NCBI GenBank assembly: GCA_944391345.1
Contig: CALXTE010000006.1
Location: 1-64,000, forward strand
Length of the DNA stretch: 64,000 nucleotides
Source: an uncultured Alphaproteobacteria bacterium
GTDB lineage: Bacteria; Pseudomonadota; Alphaproteobacteria; RF32; CAG-239
Direction: 5' to 3'
Shown here: positions 34,470-44,900 of the stretch, piece after piece
Layout of the letters: every line of letters begins with the position of its first letter
How positions within the stretch are numbered: the first letter of the stretch is position 1
Made by a program: the position numbers and the translations under genes
Notes under the pieces: model-generated
What the model was told of the DNA's origin: nothing
The model's database searches: none
The model's input: the letters and a program-made list of their open reading frames with translations, nothing else

Positions 34470-35478
34470 TTTTTCTGCCGCGCTGGCGCTTTCTTTGAGT
34501 GCGGCGGCTCTTAGTGCTCAGGCAACCGAAGTTGAGACAAATACCGCTAAGCTTCAGGCAATGAACAAGTTGACCGGTCGTGTTTCGGTGATTGATGTTC
34601 CGGTTAACGGAGAAGCTCAATTCGGGAGTTTTTCTATTGTTGTTCGCGCCTGCAAGACAAGACCACCCGAGGAAGCTCCTGACAATTTTGCTTTTGTTGA
34701 TGTTGTCGATAAAAAAGAAGACGGGACTGTTTCAAACATTTTTAAGGGGTGGATGATTTCTTCCAGTCCGGCGCTGAATGCGATAGAACATCCGATTTAT
34801 GATGTTTGGTTGTTGCAATGCGTTGATACAGAGGTTGATAAGACAAAGCTTTTAACCCCCGAACAGCTCGCCGCTCGTGATGAGATTATTCCGGCTACAA
34901 ATGCAAGCTCTGAATCTGCTAACAAAGAGGATGCCGTTTCTACAATCGGTGCACCTGTTGCGCAAAAGAGTGATGAACCGGAAAATATTTTACCGGCTGA
35001 AATTTCTGCGCCATTGCCGAACGTAGCTAATGCCGCCGCAGCTTCTCAACCGACTCCTCCGGCTCAGCCGATTGAGCTCCCTGCCGATAATGCAGAAATT
35101 CAGGTAAAATCTATCCAAGAAGATATGCCGCTGAAAATAGAAGAAAATGTCTATGAAACCGAAGGTGTTTACATTCCTGATGAAATACCGCAGGAGGGGC
35201 CGCAAAATCTTATTCCAGACGTAGAAACTCCGGTGCCGCTTCCTGATATCCAAGCCGAGCCGCAGAACATGCCGGTGGTTGTACCGGAAGTACAAGAGGC
35301 TCCTATTCCTCAAGATATTACTAATCAATTACAAAAAGCTATTGATTCTGAGGTTGTTGAGCCGGTTGAACCTATTGCAAATGTATCGGGCGAAGAATCA
35401 TCTGACATTGTTCCTCAGCAGTTAATTTCTTTTGAGGGTAGCGAAGAGCCGTCTTTGCCTTCTTTTCTTCAACAATAA
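34450..35478 (+). CDS. DUF2155 periplasmic protein with Pro-rich tail
   Basis: 342 residues with signal peptide cleaved after ALSAQA. Residues ~30-125 are DUF2155 (NKLTGRVSVIDVPVNGEAQFGSFSIVVRAC, then GWMISSSPALNAIEHPIYDVWLLQC, with two cysteines that could pair). The rest is a long acidic Pro/Glu/Ala-rich disordered tail, far beyond the usual family length. In many alphaproteobacteria DUF2155 genes sit next to mlaD, as here. The ATG lies inside the MCE gene, suggesting coupled translation. Confidence 0.82.
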   Translation: MVKKIINFSAALALSLSAAALSAQATEVETNTAKLQAMNKLTGRVSVIDVPVNGEAQFGSFSIVVRACKTRPPEEAPDNFAFVDVVDKKEDGTVSNIFKGWMISSSPALNAIEHPIYDVWLLQCVDTEVDKTKLLTPEQLAARDEIIPATNASSESANKEDAVSTIGAPVAQKSDEPENILPAEISAPLPNVANAAAASQPTPPAQPIELPADNAEIQVKSIQEDMPLKIEENVYETEGVYIPDEIPQEGPQNLIPDVETPVPLPDIQAEPQNMPVVVPEVQEAPIPQDITNQLQKAIDSEVVEPVEPIANVSGEESSDIVPQQLISFEGSEEPSLPSFLQQ

Positions 35479-35497
35479 ATAAAAATATACGGTAACG

Positions 35498-36457
35498 ATG
35501 ATGCAAAATAATAAAAATATTGATGTCAGCTTTGTTATGACGGTTTATAACAAAGAATATTATCTGCCCTCTGTTCTAAAGGCTTTGTTAAACCAAGATG
35601 GGCTTGAGAATCCGGAATTTATTTTTATTGATGATTTATCAACCGATCGTTCCGTAGATATCATAAAAAAATATACCAAAGATGTTCCTAATGTTATTTT
35701 GGTAGAAAATAAGGATAATCGCGGTATTAGCCCGAGAATTAATCAGGGAATCGCCCTCGCCCATGGTGAATATGTGCGGATGCTCGACTCTGATGATATT
35801 TTTCCGATTAATTCTACCAGAAAGATGTTGGATATTGCCAAAGAGCTTGATGCTGATATGGTCTATGGTTGTTTTTCTAAAACCGGAAAGCTTCCCGAAG
35901 AATTGACCAATGAAACAATCGGAGAATTTTCTTATTCTTATAATCAAGATGCCTTGCTCGGCGTTCTTAACGGGCGTTTTACTCGTATGGGGCAGCTTAT
36001 CAAAACTTCGGTTTTAAAAAAAGCCAAAGGCGCTGATGAACGTGTGTTTATTCAAGACGAATCGATTCCGCTGCGTTGTGCCATTCATGCTCATGGTGTG
36101 GTTAAAATAGATGCCGATGTGGTTTTGGTTCCCAAAGAAATCGGAAATTTCTCAGGAAACAAACTCCAGCTTGATCATGATCGGTTTTTGGCCTATTGCG
36201 ATGCCATCCTTGATAATCCTAATCTGCCGGAAACAGCCCTGCGTCTGATGTATCGCAAGGCGGTTTCGGCTTATTGGAAAATGAAGCGCAAAACTTCTCT
36301 TCTTCCTTATTTTTCTAAGGCTTTTGTGGTCTACTTAGCAAACAAAATTTCTCCGCAATATCCTAACAAAGCCTTTTTGGAAAAAATGAAAAGTGATTTC
36401 TTTGCCCTAAAAAATGTTAGACGTGTCACTAACCCCTTATATTCTCTTGGAAAATAA
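35498..36457 (+). CDS. Family 2 glycosyltransferase
   Basis: 319 residues of GT-A fold. VSFVMTVYNKEYYLPSVLKALL and FIFIDDLSTDRSVDII form the nucleotide-sugar site, and MLDSDDIFP carries the DxD-type metal motif, followed by QDESIPLRC as acceptor-side acidic residues. Probably acts on lipooligosaccharide or another surface glycan; donor and acceptor unknown. Tail ends six bases from the converging DUF2156 gene. Confidence 0.85.
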   Translation: MMQNNKNIDVSFVMTVYNKEYYLPSVLKALLNQDGLENPEFIFIDDLSTDRSVDIIKKYTKDVPNVILVENKDNRGISPRINQGIALAHGEYVRMLDSDDIFPINSTRKMLDIAKELDADMVYGCFSKTGKLPEELTNETIGEFSYSYNQDALLGVLNGRFTRMGQLIKTSVLKKAKGADERVFIQDESIPLRCAIHAHGVVKIDADVVLVPKEIGNFSGNKLQLDHDRFLAYCDAILDNPNLPETALRLMYRKAVSAYWKMKRKTSLLPYFSKAFVVYLANKISPQYPNKAFLEKMKSDFFALKNVRRVTNPLYSLGK

Positions 36458-36463
36458 GTTTTC

Positions 36464-37348
36464 TTAGGCTATTTTTGCATTAAACTTTTTAATAAAAGCG
36501 CAAGGTCTGTTGCTGCATTTTAATCTTCGGAGTTCGGCTTGGCCAAAGTCTCGTCCCCAGTTGATATATTTTGTTTCCGGAAATGCTTGGGCAAAAAGTT
36601 TGCAATTTGTCGGGCCGGCGCCTTTGATGTTGCTCAAAGATTTTTCAAACAAAATCAGTAAGCTATTGTTATTTTGTTTTTCGCCGATTATAAAGCTGAC
36701 CGGTTGATTCTGTACCGTGAGAATTTTTCCTATCAAATGCGATTTAAAAATTTTCCAGTTTTTTAAAATTCTATTTAATGCGATATATTCTTCTTCAGAA
36801 AATTCCGGATCATATTCTCCTAAGGTTTGGCGCTGCTCAAACTGGAAAAGCATTTGTATGTCTTTGATGTCGTCTTCTTCTATGTCTTTTTGTTCGTATT
36901 CATAAATTTTTTCAAAAAAATTAACATGCTGTCTTTTGACGTGAAATTTCTTCCCCGGCAGTTCAATCATATCTTGTTTTTTATAAATATATTCTTTAGT
37001 ATCCGGATCTTCACGAAAAATAAAGTGCTCATTATCCTTTCGGAGCAGCCTTAAGGCAAAATCTTCGCTGACATTGCGTAATTCGGAATGCGGCGGCAGT
37101 TTTCTGGCAAAGAGGTTTATCCAATTTTTTTGCTTCCATATTCCTATTGGGATTTTGTAATAAATTTTTCCTTCAAAATAATATCTGACCCAACACATGT
37201 TGCCGGAAAAAGCCCATTCGTAATTATATAATTCTTTCCATGCCCACATGAAAAAAAATGAATCATCAGCGTTTTTGCTGGGGCATCTTTTTTTGATGTC
37301 TAAATACTGGTCCATTTTTTCAAGAGATATTGCCTCAAATTTTAGCAT
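36464..37348 (-). CDS. DUF2156 protein (LPG_synthase_C / GNAT-like)
   Basis: 294 residues of the DUF2156 family, the acyltransferase-like domain found at the C-terminus of lysyl-phosphatidylglycerol synthases. Recognised from FFFMWAWKELYNYEWAF, the FEKIYEYEQKDIEEDD region and the C-terminal INWGRDFGQAELRRLK. Stand-alone members have no proven substrate. GGAGTAAAGC precedes the ATG. Confidence 0.78.
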   Translation of the reverse strand: MLKFEAISLEKMDQYLDIKKRCPSKNADDSFFFMWAWKELYNYEWAFSGNMCWVRYYFEGKIYYKIPIGIWKQKNWINLFARKLPPHSELRNVSEDFALRLLRKDNEHFIFREDPDTKEYIYKKQDMIELPGKKFHVKRQHVNFFEKIYEYEQKDIEEDDIKDIQMLFQFEQRQTLGEYDPEFSEEEYIALNRILKNWKIFKSHLIGKILTVQNQPVSFIIGEKQNNNSLLILFEKSLSNIKGAGPTNCKLFAQAFPETKYINWGRDFGQAELRRLKCSNRPCAFIKKFNAKIA

Positions 37349-37426
37349 AAGCTTTACTCCATTATTATCTTTCTAATTTAGCAAAGCTTGATATAATCTG
37401 TTTAATTTATTTTTGGAGTGGTTGAT

Positions 37427-38728
37427 TTAATTTTTTTGCAGCAGTTTTTCCAATCTTGCGCAATTTTTATTAGAGATTTTACAAGTGAAAGAGATAATAT
37501 TTCCTTTAAGATTGCTGTTGATGACTTCGGAATTTTCATACAACCAAGCAATCTCCTTACCTTTTTCTGCGGCAATGTTAATTTCAAGAATCTTTTCTTC
37601 TCGGCTGAGCTTGTCGGAAATGGTTTGCAAAAATTTATCAAGCCCCTGCCCGCTTATTGCCGAACAGACAATCAAAGAAGAATTTCTTTCTGATTGTTCT
37701 TGGTAATAAGTTTGTTGTTCCGGCATTAATAAATCTGCCTTATTTAAAAGCTCAATATAATTTTCTTCTGTTTCAATATGCTTTAATCCTAAATGTTCCA
37801 AAACATTCAAAACATCTTTTTTTTGTGTTTGCGTTTCCGGATTGGCCACATCACGAACATGAACAACAATATCAGCGGCTAAAACTTCTTCCAAAGTGGC
37901 GCGAAAGGCCATTATCAATTCATGCGGCAAATCTGAAATAAATCCTACTGTATCGGAGAGAATAACCTCTTGTCCGGTAGGAAGCCGCATTTTTCTCATG
38001 GTGGTATCCAGTGTGGCAAAGAGCAGGTCTTTGGCAAAGACATCGGCTTGCGTGAGGCTGTTAAACAAAGTTGATTTTCCGGCGTTGGTATACCCCACCA
38101 AAGCCACTACCGGATAAGGAACTTTTTGTCTTGCGCTTCTTTGTAAAGCTCTGGTCTTTTTGACTTTTTCCAGCTCTTTTTTTATGCGGACAATTTTATC
38201 GTCAATAATTCTTCGGTCAAGCTCGATTTGGGTTTCTCCGGGGCCGCCTAAGAATCCGGCACCGCCGCGTTGGCGCTCTAAGTGGGTCCAGCTTCGGACA
38301 AGACGGCTGCGTTGATAAGTTAAATGAGCCAGCTCTACCTGCAATTTTCCTTCTTTGGTTTGGGCTCTTTCGCCAAAGATTTCAAGAATTAGCGCCGTGC
38401 GGTCAATGACCTTTGTTTTGAGTTTTTTTTCAAGATTTCTTTGTTGTATTGGGCTCAGACTTGCATCAACAATCAATAGTTCTATATTTTCTTGGCTGAA
38501 TTTTTCTGCCAATTTATCAATATAGCCTTGTCCGAAATAAGCGCCTGACTTAATTTCTCTCAACTTTACGATTTCGGCACCGGCGATATCCAAGCTTATG
38601 GCTCGCGCCAGACCTATCGCCTCTTCTAATCTGGCTTCGGGAGAAAGCTTTTGTTCCGAAGTTGCGATATTCGGAAAGACAACATAGGCCCTTGCAGCCT
38701 TTTTCTCCTCTATCTGAAAATTACTCAA
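37427..38728 (-). CDS. hflX: Ribosome-associated GTPase HflX
   Basis: 433 residues. N-terminal HflX domain (AYVVFPNIATSEQKLSPEARLEEAIGLARAI), central Gly-rich linker (GGAGFLGGPGETQIELDRR), and GTPase boxes GYTNAGKSTLFN (G1), DTVGFI (G3) and NKAD (G4). It splits stalled ribosomes after stress. The only workable start is TTG, a weak start that could hold down its level. It follows hfq by 19 bases, the standard hfq-hflX pair. Confidence 0.95.
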   Translation of the reverse strand: MSNFQIEEKKAARAYVVFPNIATSEQKLSPEARLEEAIGLARAISLDIAGAEIVKLREIKSGAYFGQGYIDKLAEKFSQENIELLIVDASLSPIQQRNLEKKLKTKVIDRTALILEIFGERAQTKEGKLQVELAHLTYQRSRLVRSWTHLERQRGGAGFLGGPGETQIELDRRIIDDKIVRIKKELEKVKKTRALQRSARQKVPYPVVALVGYTNAGKSTLFNSLTQADVFAKDLLFATLDTTMRKMRLPTGQEVILSDTVGFISDLPHELIMAFRATLEEVLAADIVVHVRDVANPETQTQKKDVLNVLEHLGLKHIETEENYIELLNKADLLMPEQQTYYQEQSERNSSLIVCSAISGQGLDKFLQTISDKLSREEKILEINIAAEKGKEIAWLYENSEVINSNLKGNIISFTCKISNKNCARLEKLLQKN

Positions 38729-38747
38729 GACTTTATAAGCCTTGTGT

Positions 38748-38975
38748 TTATTTGACTTCAGGAAGTTCGATATTAACGGCTGTTCCCGGCATGATGGTTG
38801 ATACGGCGTGTTTATATATCAACTGGGTGTGGCCGTCTCTTCTTAACAAAAGTGAGGTTTCATCAAACCAAGTGATTATTCCCTGCAGCTTTACGCCGTT
38901 TACCAAAAATACCGTGACGGCAATCTTGTTTTGGCATAAGTCTTTTAAAAAATCTTCCTGAACGTTTTGTGACAT
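38748..38975 (-). CDS. hfq: RNA chaperone Hfq
   Basis: Hexameric Sm-like protein that pairs small RNAs with mRNAs. 75 residues with Sm1 ([33 protein letters not shown]) and Sm2 ([13 protein letters not shown]) intact and almost no C-terminal tail, as in other alphaproteobacteria. Followed by hflX. Its presence makes small-RNA regulation in this organism likely. Confidence 0.97.
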   Translation of the reverse strand: MSQNVQEDFLKDLCQNKIAVTVFLVNGVKLQGIITWFDETSLLLRRDGHTQLIYKHAVSTIMPGTAVNIELPEVK

Positions 38976-39043
38976 TTTTTTATTCCTTATTATATTTGTT
39001 CTTTTTAATTTAAGTACATTTCTTGTTATTAGTAAAGTTTTTT

Positions 39044-40402
39044 TTATGAAAATATTTTTTCAACTTTTTTTATGGCTTTTGATGCGCAATAGACAATCAA
39101 TGTGTCACCTTCCAAAATCCTTTCATATATCTCGGGAAAGATAATTTCTTCATCTCTGATAATAGCGCAAATTTTGCTGTTTTCCGGCAAATCCAGCTCA
39201 ACTATTTTTTTATCCGTTATCATTGAGGTTTCATCAATATTAATTTCCCACACCTCTCCATAGCCTTGCCCTAAGGAATAAGCCTTATTTATTTTGGCTT
39301 TGCGCAATTCTTTTAATATCTCTGATATGGTTACAGAGGCGCTATCAACGATTATGCTGTCATTCAGATTGCTTACAAGCGTATTATAAGAATTTGAATT
39401 TACTAATGATATGGTTGTATGCGCGCCGTTTTTCTTTGCTATTAATGAAGCCAGCAAGTTGTCTTTATCTCGTAAAGTTGTGGAGATTGTGACGTCAGCT
39501 TCATCAACATCGGCTTCTTCAAGCATCACATCACTCAGCATTTCTCCGCAAATAATTGAGCTATGCTCAAGTTTGCGTGCTAAATAGGATGCGCGGCGGC
39601 GGTCTTCTTCTATAATTTTGCAAGCGATAATATTATCATCCGCTTCAAGCATTTGTGCTAAATATAAAGAGATTTGGTTGCCGCCGAAAATCACAACTTT
39701 TTCGTTGCTCGGATGGTCGGTGCCAAAGCCATGAAGCGCCTCTTCAATATCTTCTTCCTGAACCAAAAAGAAGAGCTCGTCTCCGACTTCGAGGCAAAAT
39801 TCTCCCGTCGGAATAAAGTTTTTGCCGTTTCTGACAACGCTTACCGCTGCTAATTTTGTTTCGGGAGCTGCCATTCCGATATGTTCGATACTGGTTTTTA
39901 TCAAAGGTGAATTTTCATGGCATTTTACCGAAAGCATATAAATCTTTTTATCAGCAAGCGGCATGACTGATGAGGCCCCAGGAATTTTTATGATTCCATA
40001 TATCGCCTCGGCAATCGCCATATCCGGAAAAATTGTTAGGTCTATGTTAATATGATTAGGGTTATATAAATCGCACCACAGAGGGTCAAGATAAGTTTCG
40101 GCATCTATGCGGGCAATTTTTTTTCGGATATGAAACAAATAGTCTGCAACCTGACAGGCAATCATATTTACCTCATCCGAGTTTGTAAGCGCTAATATCA
40201 TATCCGCATTTTCGGCACCGGCTTTTTCCAGAATGTCAGGATGAGCGGCATTGCCCAAAATCGGTAAGACATCCCATTCTTTTGCAACTTCATCGAGTTG
40301 TTGCTGGTCGGTGTCAATAACGCTTATGTCATTATTGCCATAGGAAAGATAGCTGACGATGTTTTTGCCTATTCTTCCGGCGCCGCAGACAATTATTTTC
40401 AT
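39044..40402 (-). CDS. trkA: Potassium uptake regulator TrkA
   Basis: Peripheral NAD-binding subunit of the Trk/Ktr K+ channel. 452 residues made of two RCK halves: Rossmann motif [13 protein letters not shown] at the N-terminus, a second [17 protein letters not shown] near 230, and TrkA_C domains after each ([31 protein letters not shown]). TrkH is not in the window. The start overlaps the end of dusB by four bases, so both are in one transcript. Confidence 0.95.
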   Translation of the reverse strand: MKIIVCGAGRIGKNIVSYLSYGNNDISVIDTDQQQLDEVAKEWDVLPILGNAAHPDILEKAGAENADMILALTNSDEVNMIACQVADYLFHIRKKIARIDAETYLDPLWCDLYNPNHINIDLTIFPDMAIAEAIYGIIKIPGASSVMPLADKKIYMLSVKCHENSPLIKTSIEHIGMAAPETKLAAVSVVRNGKNFIPTGEFCLEVGDELFFLVQEEDIEEALHGFGTDHPSNEKVVIFGGNQISLYLAQMLEADDNIIACKIIEEDRRRASYLARKLEHSSIICGEMLSDVMLEEADVDEADVTISTTLRDKDNLLASLIAKKNGAHTTISLVNSNSYNTLVSNLNDSIIVDSASVTISEILKELRKAKINKAYSLGQGYGEVWEINIDETSMITDKKIVELDLPENSKICAIIRDEEIIFPEIYERILEGDTLIVYCASKAIKKVEKIFS

Positions 40403-41370
40403 CTTTCTTCTTCTCCAAAGCTGTCAAAATATTCATCTATCGCAGCCATGGCCTGCTGATAGTCATTTATTTTGGTGTAAGTTTCACGAAATCTTTTGGC
40501 ATCGCGCAAGTTTTTACAGTACCAGCAAACAAACTTTCGTGAGATGGCCAAACCCATTTCTGGTCCGTAATAGTTACTTAATTCTTCAATATGTTTCAGC
40601 ATAAAGGCTTTTATTTCCGCAACCGGAATTTTTCTTGCTTCTTTTCCTGTTCTTAAATAATCATCAGTTTGGCTTATTAGCCACGGGTTGCCCAATCCGG
40701 CACGGCCAATCATAACGCCATCGACGCCGGTCTCTTTTATCATTCTTTCCGCATCATAAGGCGTATTTATATCTCCGTTGCCAATGACCGGTATTTTTAC
40801 GGCTTCTTTCACCGCTCTGATGATATTCCAATCGGCTTCACCGGAATAAAAAGCGCTGCGGGTCCGGCCGTGTATGGTTATGTATGATGCTCCGCTTCCC
40901 TCACACATTTTGGCAAAATCAACGGCATTTACGCTTGATGCGTCCCAGCCTTTGCGAAACTTGACACTGACCTTTAACGGCGTGGCGCCAACAACTGCTT
41001 TGATGATTTTTTCTGCCAGTTTTACGTCTTTCATTAAAGCTGAGCCAGACTGATTATTCACAATCTTCTTGACCGGACAGCCCATGTTAATATCCAGTGA
41101 ATGTGCACCTAACTCTTCCGCTAATTTTGCGGCCTCGGCAAAAAGATGTGGATCATTGCCCACCAGCTGGACCACAACCGGATAAGCCTCATCTCTGACA
41201 TCAGCAATGCGATAGGTTTTGGGATTTTTTCTTTGAATGGCATTAATGGCGACCATTTCTGAAACCATAACACCTTTTCCAAGCGAAGATACTAATTTTC
41301 GCAAGGGCTTATCGGTTATTCCGGCCATTGGCGCCATAAAAACATTGCTGTCAAAATCCAATATCTGCAT
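40399..41370 (-). CDS. dusB: tRNA-dihydrouridine synthase DusB
   Basis: FMN-dependent reductase of tRNA uridines (nifR3 family). 323 residues as usual. MAPMAGITDKPLRKLV binds FMN, NMGCPVKKIVNNQSGSAL holds the catalytic Cys, and ITIHGRTR, IGNGDI and VMIGRAGLGNPWL line the TIM barrel. Start overlaps the upstream gene's stop by one base. The next gene is trkA with no ntr genes between. Confidence 0.95.
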   Translation of the reverse strand: MQILDFDSNVFMAPMAGITDKPLRKLVSSLGKGVMVSEMVAINAIQRKNPKTYRIADVRDEAYPVVVQLVGNDPHLFAEAAKLAEELGAHSLDINMGCPVKKIVNNQSGSALMKDVKLAEKIIKAVVGATPLKVSVKFRKGWDASSVNAVDFAKMCEGSGASYITIHGRTRSAFYSGEADWNIIRAVKEAVKIPVIGNGDINTPYDAERMIKETGVDGVMIGRAGLGNPWLISQTDDYLRTGKEARKIPVAEIKAFMLKHIEELSNYYGPEMGLAISRKFVCWYCKNLRDAKRFRETYTKINDYQQAMAAIDEYFDSFGEEER

Positions 41371-41933
41371 TAGGCCTCAAAATTATAATTACGGTTATAT
41401 TCGTGCATAAAATCTATCAGAATATGCGGTTGACGATTTATGTCTTGAACATAATTATATGTGTTTACAGCATAATCAAGAGTGGAATATGAAAACTCTT
41501 TATTCATATTCATGATGTTTGCATTGAAGCCGGTATTTTCTTGCGGTTGAGCATAGCTGTGCGTTACTTTGTCATAAGCTTCGACTTTGTCTTCCGTTCC
41601 GAGGCGGTTTAATATTTCTGAAAAATTAAATCCTGATGTTTCTGCCGTTCCAAGATTTTTTTCTTTATCAGCCTTATTATACAAGCTTTGGCGATATTTT
41701 TCGGCGGCACTTTCTTGTAAGGGATTATCGGACACATATTCTTGTACCGTGAACGAGGCTTTAGGCTCCAGATAAGCTTGTCCGACAGCAATTTCTGCGG
41801 AAATCGTTGGATTTTTTGCTTCCGGTGCAACCGAAAAGCTCTCCTTTCCGCTTAAGCGTTCGGCGGAGGCGCCTATGCTTTGCAGAAGCTTGTCAATCTC
41901 GAGCTGATAGCCTTGTGTTGCAGAAATTCCCAT
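41370..41933 (-). CDS. Unknown protein coupled to the giant coiled-coil protein
   Basis: 187 residues, no recognised family, no signal peptide or membrane helix. The N-terminal half is polar and rich in Ala, Ser and Glu (SIGASAERLSGKES, QAYLEPKASFTVQEYV); the C-terminal part is more ordered and aromatic (SYSTLDYAVNTYNYVQDI, ILIDFMHEYNRNYNFEA). It shares one base with the stop of the 1319-residue protein gene and one base with dusB, so expression is coupled to both. A binding partner of the giant protein is a reasonable guess. Confidence 0.65.
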   Translation of the reverse strand: MGISATQGYQLEIDKLLQSIGASAERLSGKESFSVAPEAKNPTISAEIAVGQAYLEPKASFTVQEYVSDNPLQESAAEKYRQSLYNKADKEKNLGTAETSGFNFSEILNRLGTEDKVEAYDKVTHSYAQPQENTGFNANIMNMNKEFSYSTLDYAVNTYNYVQDINRQPHILIDFMHEYNRNYNFEA

Positions 41934-44900
41934 TAGTTGATTCTATCCAATGCTTTTGCTAATACATAATAGAGTTTGCCAACATCAGCCCCTGAAATAA
42001 CCGATAGCAATAGTCCTGATTTTTCGCTGTCTTTGGCTTTTCCTACCAGACTTTCAAAATCGGTCAAATAACGCGTGACTACATCTCTGAATTCTGCATT
42101 TTTTTCAAATTCAGTCTTGATGCCGACAATTTGGCTCCGGCTCATGGTTCGGGCAAGATGTCTGACAAATACCGAAGTATCACCGTTATAATACTTTTTC
42201 CAGAGTTCTTCTTCTACGCCGGGGTTGAATATTCGGTTAATATCAACTGCTGCCGATTCAAGTTTTTCCAGCACATAAGACGCATTCTTTAAGAAGCTAT
42301 CTACTCTCATGCCTTCATAAAGCTTTTCCAAATCCTTCAATTTAAGCTCAGCTTTTGATGAGGTGTCGGTTAAAATTTGAAGCTGTTTTTTGAACAATGC
42401 ATTAAAGCCGTTTGATTTTTGCAAAATCTCCTCGCCTTGGGTTGTAAATTCTTTAGACGCATTGCTCAAAGAGCCAACAACCTCGGTTACTTTATTAATC
42501 GAATCATCGCTTGCAGCAACCAAAACATTTGACTGTTTTAAGAAGATTTCTCCGGAAGAGCGGATGTCATTGGCAATTCTTTCTGCATTTGAAGAAATTT
42601 CGCCAATAGATGCTCTCAGCTTATTACCGGCATTTTCTAAACTACCGGCGCTTTGTTTGGTCATTTCATCTAGCTGGATGCCAAGTTTTTTCAAGCTGTC
42701 GCCAAGGCCTTTTACCTTGTCATAAGCCTGATTAGCTCTATCGGACAAGACCATTGAGGCATCATTTAATACGGTATTAAAGTAGGTTACCAGCTCTTTG
42801 GTGCCTTCTGACAAATTCAACATCTTATCATTTTGTTCCGATATCAGATTATTTATTTCAATGACGCCGGTGCTGGCTTCTGCTGTTACGGTATTAAAGC
42901 CGGCCAAATATTTTTCATAATCCTTCATGACCGTGCTGACTTTTTGATTTGAGGTTTCTACCGTCTTTGTCAAATCCTCAGAGCTTTGAGATAAGGACAA
43001 ACCGACTTGTTCAATATTTTTAACCGATGCCTTGGTGGCTTTGGCAATATCTTCGCCGATTTTTATCATCTTATCGCCCAGAGAATCTATATTGTAGCCG
43101 GCCTTAGTGGTGATTTCGGTGATATTTTCGCCGCTGTTTTTAATCTGTTCGCCAATTTCGTTCAACTGTTGGGCGACATTGGTTGAGGCCTCGGACAAAT
43201 ATTTATATTGTTGAGCCAAAGAAGCCTCGCCCAGTCTGGTCTGGGTTGTTACAACATTTACAATATCTTTGAGGCTTTCACTTTGTTGGAATAAGCCATC
43301 TTTTATGCTGTCAGATTGTGCTTGTGTTTTCATCAAAGCTTCGTCCAAAGTCTTTATATGGCCTTCCATAATCATAGCGATATCTTTGCTGCCGGAAGCC
43401 ATGCTCTCATTTGCCGATTCAAGGCGGCGGCAGTTATCCATGATACCGGCAGAAACATTGTCGGCGCCTTCTTTAACATGATCAAATATTTCAGCAAAGG
43501 TTGATATATTTTGGTTAAAATCATTGGTAACTTGCTGCATTTTATCTTGCATGCCGCTAATTATTTTAACAACGGCATCGTTTTGAGATTCAACCGCTTC
43601 ATTAATTTTCATAAGTCTGTCGACCGATTGTTCAACACTGCTGTTAATGAAGTTTGACCGTTTTCCGGCATCTTCTTCCAAAATTGCTAATCTTGAGAAA
43701 ACTCTATCAGCGCTTTGCTCAATAATAGAAATTTGCTTTTTCATCGCACTACCGATGTTGTTGGTATTCTCAGATATCTTATCACAAATATCAAAGAACT
43801 CGCCTTCTTGCTGCTTAAACAACAGATTAATTGTTTCAGCCTTTTCGTCAAAGGCTTTTATAACGTCTGTTACATAACCAATTGTTGTTTCGGCCATGTT
43901 GCTTAACATCGTGCTTTGCTTGCTGAACGAGTTAAGCAAATCTTTGTGTGTTTTTTCAGTAATTTCTGATGATTTGTTTATCATATCTGTTTGCAAAGAC
44001 AACATGTGAGTCAAGTTGGTGGTTTTGTTTTCTATGCTCTCATTTAGGCTATCAATCTTTTGATAATGACTCTCAAGATTATCATTGACAACTTTCATCT
44101 TGTCGCAAGTGATGTCTACCAGGCTGCTCATTTCATCTGTTTGATCTTTGAATTCCTGCTTTAACTCATTTGTCTTGCCGATAATATTTTCAGATACGGC
44201 ATAAGCGGCCTCCATTTGGTCTTTTAAGCCTTTTATAGAAGCTTTTGCGTCTTCTCCCATAACATTTGAAATGCGGCTTAACTCTTCTATTTCTCGTTTC
44301 AGCTCGCCTTTCATCTCCTCAATATGGCTGACTGAGGTGCTGATAATGCGCTGTTGCTGGGTTAAAGAGTTTTCGCTTATCTTGCTCTGTGTTACAACCA
44401 GAGATGATGTTTCGCCAATGCTTTCGGCGTTTTTCTTCATCATTTGCGAGACTTGCTCTAATGCCTTGGTTGCTATATCTGCCGTGTTTTGCAGTAAGGT
44501 GGACTTTTGTTGCAAGTCTTGAGCCGAAGTTTGTATTCTGCTTGCGGCCTCTTGTTCGGCCTCTTTGATTTGGGCTTGGTTTGCCTTTAGGTTTTCATTA
44601 ACGCTGTTCAACTTCAAAATTGACTGATCTGCGCTTTCTGCAACGGCGGAGGCCTCTTTTTTGAGGCTTTCAATAACGATATCGGTATTCTTCTGAGCAA
44701 TATCCGTTGTTTTTTCTAAGAGTTCGCCATGATCTTTAATATCTGACTGAACGGCTTGCATTATATTATTGATTTCTTCCGAAACACTATTTAATTCACG
44801 GACTTGGATGGCGATGCTTTCTTCTGCCATACCGGCTCTTGAAATAATTTTATCAATCTCAGCCTTAACAACGTCTCCTTGCTCAGCAAATTTTTGCCCC

